In this document: piece after piece, positions 4,972 to 6,110 of the stretch
How the letters are laid out: the number at the start of each line of letters is the position of its first letter
Numbering within the stretch: position 1 is the first letter of the stretch
Source of the DNA: Deltaproteobacteria bacterium
Lineage (GTDB): Bacteria > Myxococcota_A > UBA9160 > SMWR01
DNA: 6,110 nucleotides
NCBI GenBank assembly: GCA_019313605.1
Contig: JAFDAW010000253.1
Span: 1-6,110 of the forward strand
Reading direction: 5' to 3'
Made by a program: the position numbers and the translations under genes
Notes under the pieces: model-generated
What the model was told of the DNA's origin: nothing
Databases searched by the model: none
Seen by the model: only the letters and a program-made list of their open reading frames with translations

Positions 4972-5997
4972 TCAGCGAATTGCGACGACGTGAACGGTGG
5001 CGCCACTGCGCAGCGCGGTAGTGATGAACGCGGCTCCCAAAGCAAACGGTGCACTGACGATCAGCCAAAACCGCAACCACCTGCGGGTTCGGGCGTCATA
5101 GGGCAGCGGCGCACCGGGCGGGCGGCGATGCAAAAGAACATAGAGGCCGTTGCGGGGGAGTGGCCCGAAGCGGTTCATCAGGCTCTGGATCCAGCCAAAG
5201 GGATTCTGGCGCAACGAAAAGTGATGAACCGATCGCACGTGAAAACCGGTGAGGGTCAATAAGCGCCGCAGCGCGGGAAGCGGAAAGTGAAAGACGTGGC
5301 GTGGCAGATCGAGGTGAAACCAGGCGGCGCCAGTGAAGCGCGCCTGAAGGCTCGAAAAATTCGGGACCGCGACGATCAAGCGACCGCCGGGCTTCAAGAT
5401 CCGATGGGCCTCGCGCAGCGTGCCGGCGGGGTCATTCATGTGTTCGAGCACGTGCCAGATAATGACCTGATCGAAACTGGCGGCTCGGTACTCGGCGTCT
5501 TTCAAGTTCTCCGCAATTCGGATTTCGACTCTCGGATCGGCTCCGCTTGCAGCCTCCGCACTGATCTCCAGCCCGTCAACCTTGAAGCCCTGTTCGGCAA
5601 GCGCACCCAGCGTCACACCGCGCCCGCAACCCACATCGAGAATTCGAGCACCCGCCGGGAGTTCGCGGGAGAGAAACGAAATGTGACGCTCGCCGACCGC
5701 CCTAACGAGCCCTTCGATCAGGGGTTGGAATTTCCGGCCGGGCTCCCCGTAATACTCGTCGGGGTAGAGAGCCCGCAGTCGATCGGAACTCAGCGCCGGG
5801 TAGAGGCGGCCGAGCCCGCATTCCGTGCAGACGACCAGCTTCTCCTCCATTCCTTCCACTTCGAAACGCCGAACCGCTGATTCGGCCGAACAGATCGGGC
5901 AGGGAGATACGCGCTCAGTGGTAGCTGGATCCGCCGAGGTGCGAACGTCGTGTTGGTAGAGGGCCGCTGCGCCGGCGTCGGGGATTCGTTCGTTCAT
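4972..5997 (-). CDS. Class I SAM-dependent methyltransferase with N-terminal zinc knuckles and C-terminal membrane segment
   Basis: This 341-residue protein probably transfers a methyl group from S-adenosylmethionine. The substrate is unknown; similar proteins often sit in polysaccharide or lipid-glycan clusters. Seen in order: CPIC (33-36) and CTEC (57-60), a likely four-Cys zinc site; a DEYYGEPGRKFQP linker (80-92); SAM motif I ILDVGCGRG (119-127); the acidic end of strand 2 in VDGLEIS (140-146); IIWHVLEHMNDP (179-190); ILKPGGRLIVAVPN (200-213); and WFHLDLPRHVFHF (226-238), typical of this family. Residues about 307-329 (WLRFWLIVSAPFALGAAF...) form one hydrophobic segment, suggesting anchoring to the inner membrane. 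The ATG at 5997-5995 overlaps the stop of an open frame coming from the right edge (ATGA). No Shine-Dalgarno is obvious, so translation may be coupled to that frame. The gene converges with ddl. Family confidence is high; substrate is unassigned. Confidence 0.9.
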   Translation of the reverse strand: MNERIPDAGAAALYQHDVRTSADPATTERVSPCPICSAESAVRRFEVEGMEEKLVVCTECGLGRLYPALSSDRLRALYPDEYYGEPGRKFQPLIEGLVRAVGERHISFLSRELPAGARILDVGCGRGVTLGALAEQGFKVDGLEISAEAASGADPRVEIRIAENLKDAEYRAASFDQVIIWHVLEHMNDPAGTLREAHRILKPGGRLIVAVPNFSSLQARFTGAAWFHLDLPRHVFHFPLPALRRLLTLTGFHVRSVHHFSLRQNPFGWIQSLMNRFGPLPRNGLYVLLHRRPPGAPLPYDARTRRWLRFWLIVSAPFALGAAFITTALRSGATVHVVAIR

Positions 5998-6110
5998 CGG
6001 GTCAGCGGAGCGTGCGCTGCGAACCGCTCGAGGTCAAGTATGTGATGCAAGGTTCCTCGCATTGCTGCGATGCAGTCTAGGCGGGCGACTCCACGAGCGA
6101 AGCTCGAGGC
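5994..6110 (-). CDS. Possible 3' end of an unidentified gene upstream of the methyltransferase
   Basis: One minus-strand frame is open from the right edge for 38 codons. Visible pieces are ASSFARGVARLDCIAAMRGT near its start and LERFAAHAPLTR at its end. It stops at TGA 5996-5994, sharing ATGA with the methyltransferase start. The other two minus frames are interrupted in this stretch. The 4-nt overlap is the usual sign of a translationally coupled operon partner, and the methyltransferase lacks its own ribosome-binding site. Third-position GC looks lower than in the clear genes, and no motif is recognisable, so it could be chance. A glycosyltransferase C-terminus would suit the context, but that is only a guess. 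Confidence 0.4.
   Translation of the reverse strand, partial: ASSFARGVARLDCIAAMRGTLHHILDLERFAAHAPLTR

Noticed and set aside
4176..5054. A long minus-strand open frame (292 codons) opposite ddl
   Set aside because: It lies antisense to a fully convincing ddl and overlaps the end of the methyltransferase gene. Its protein has no recognisable motif and the usual Arg/Asp-rich look of an antisense shadow in GC-rich DNA.
5287..5880. A plus-strand open frame (197 codons) opposite the methyltransferase
   Set aside because: It is antisense to well-conserved methyltransferase motifs, with no motif or ribosome-binding site of its own.
4968..6007. A 10-bp direct repeat CGGGTCAGCG at 4968-4977 and 5998-6007 flanking the methyltransferase gene, considered as a target-site duplication
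   Set aside because: Ten-base repeats are expected by chance in 6 kb of GC-rich DNA. There are no terminal inverted repeats or transposase, and the right copy lies within the probable upstream coding frame.

Overview
The window is visibly GC-rich throughout and holds only densely packed, chromosomal-looking bacterial genes. I see no phage, transposon, CRISPR, plasmid or RNA-gene signature. The genes for an indirect Gln-/Asn-tRNA route (gatC, gatA), peptidoglycan synthesis (ddl) and a LarE-type sulfur insertase fit a free-living, walled bacterium. The GC content and coding style would suit a deltaproteobacterial-type lineage (Myxococcota or Desulfobacterota-like), but no taxonomic marker here settles it.

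Layout: (1) 1-435, minus strand: gatC followed directly by gatA, which runs off the left edge. (2) 490-1950, plus strand: a DEAD-box RNA helicase of the DeaD/CsdA kind with a short basic tail, divergent from gatC across 54 bp. (3) 1987-3680 (or 3746), minus strand: a two-gene operon. larE comes first, and its stop codon overlaps the GTG start of a second gene resembling a C45/acyl-transferase-type Ntn hydrolase that lacks the expected catalytic residues. (4) 3780-4886, plus strand: ddl, D-alanine--D-alanine ligase, divergent from larE. (5) 4972-5997, minus strand: a SAM-dependent methyltransferase with an N-terminal zinc-knuckle pair and a C-terminal membrane segment. An open frame from the right edge (5994-6110) ends in an ATGA overlap with its start, so it may be the 3' end of an upstream operon partner.

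The groups do not form one obvious pathway. They are housekeeping modules (translation, RNA remodelling, cell wall) beside two less certain ones: larE plus a probable pseudoenzyme, and a membrane-associated methyltransferase that may belong to a surface-glycan cluster beyond the right edge.

The items most worth a second look are the degenerate Ntn-hydrolase-like protein coupled to larE, and the apparent leaderless starts of gatC and larE. Each of these has a TAnnnT box ending exactly 6 nt before its GTG. By contrast, gatA and ddl have Shine-Dalgarno sequences. Nothing here is clearly a new defence or mobile system.
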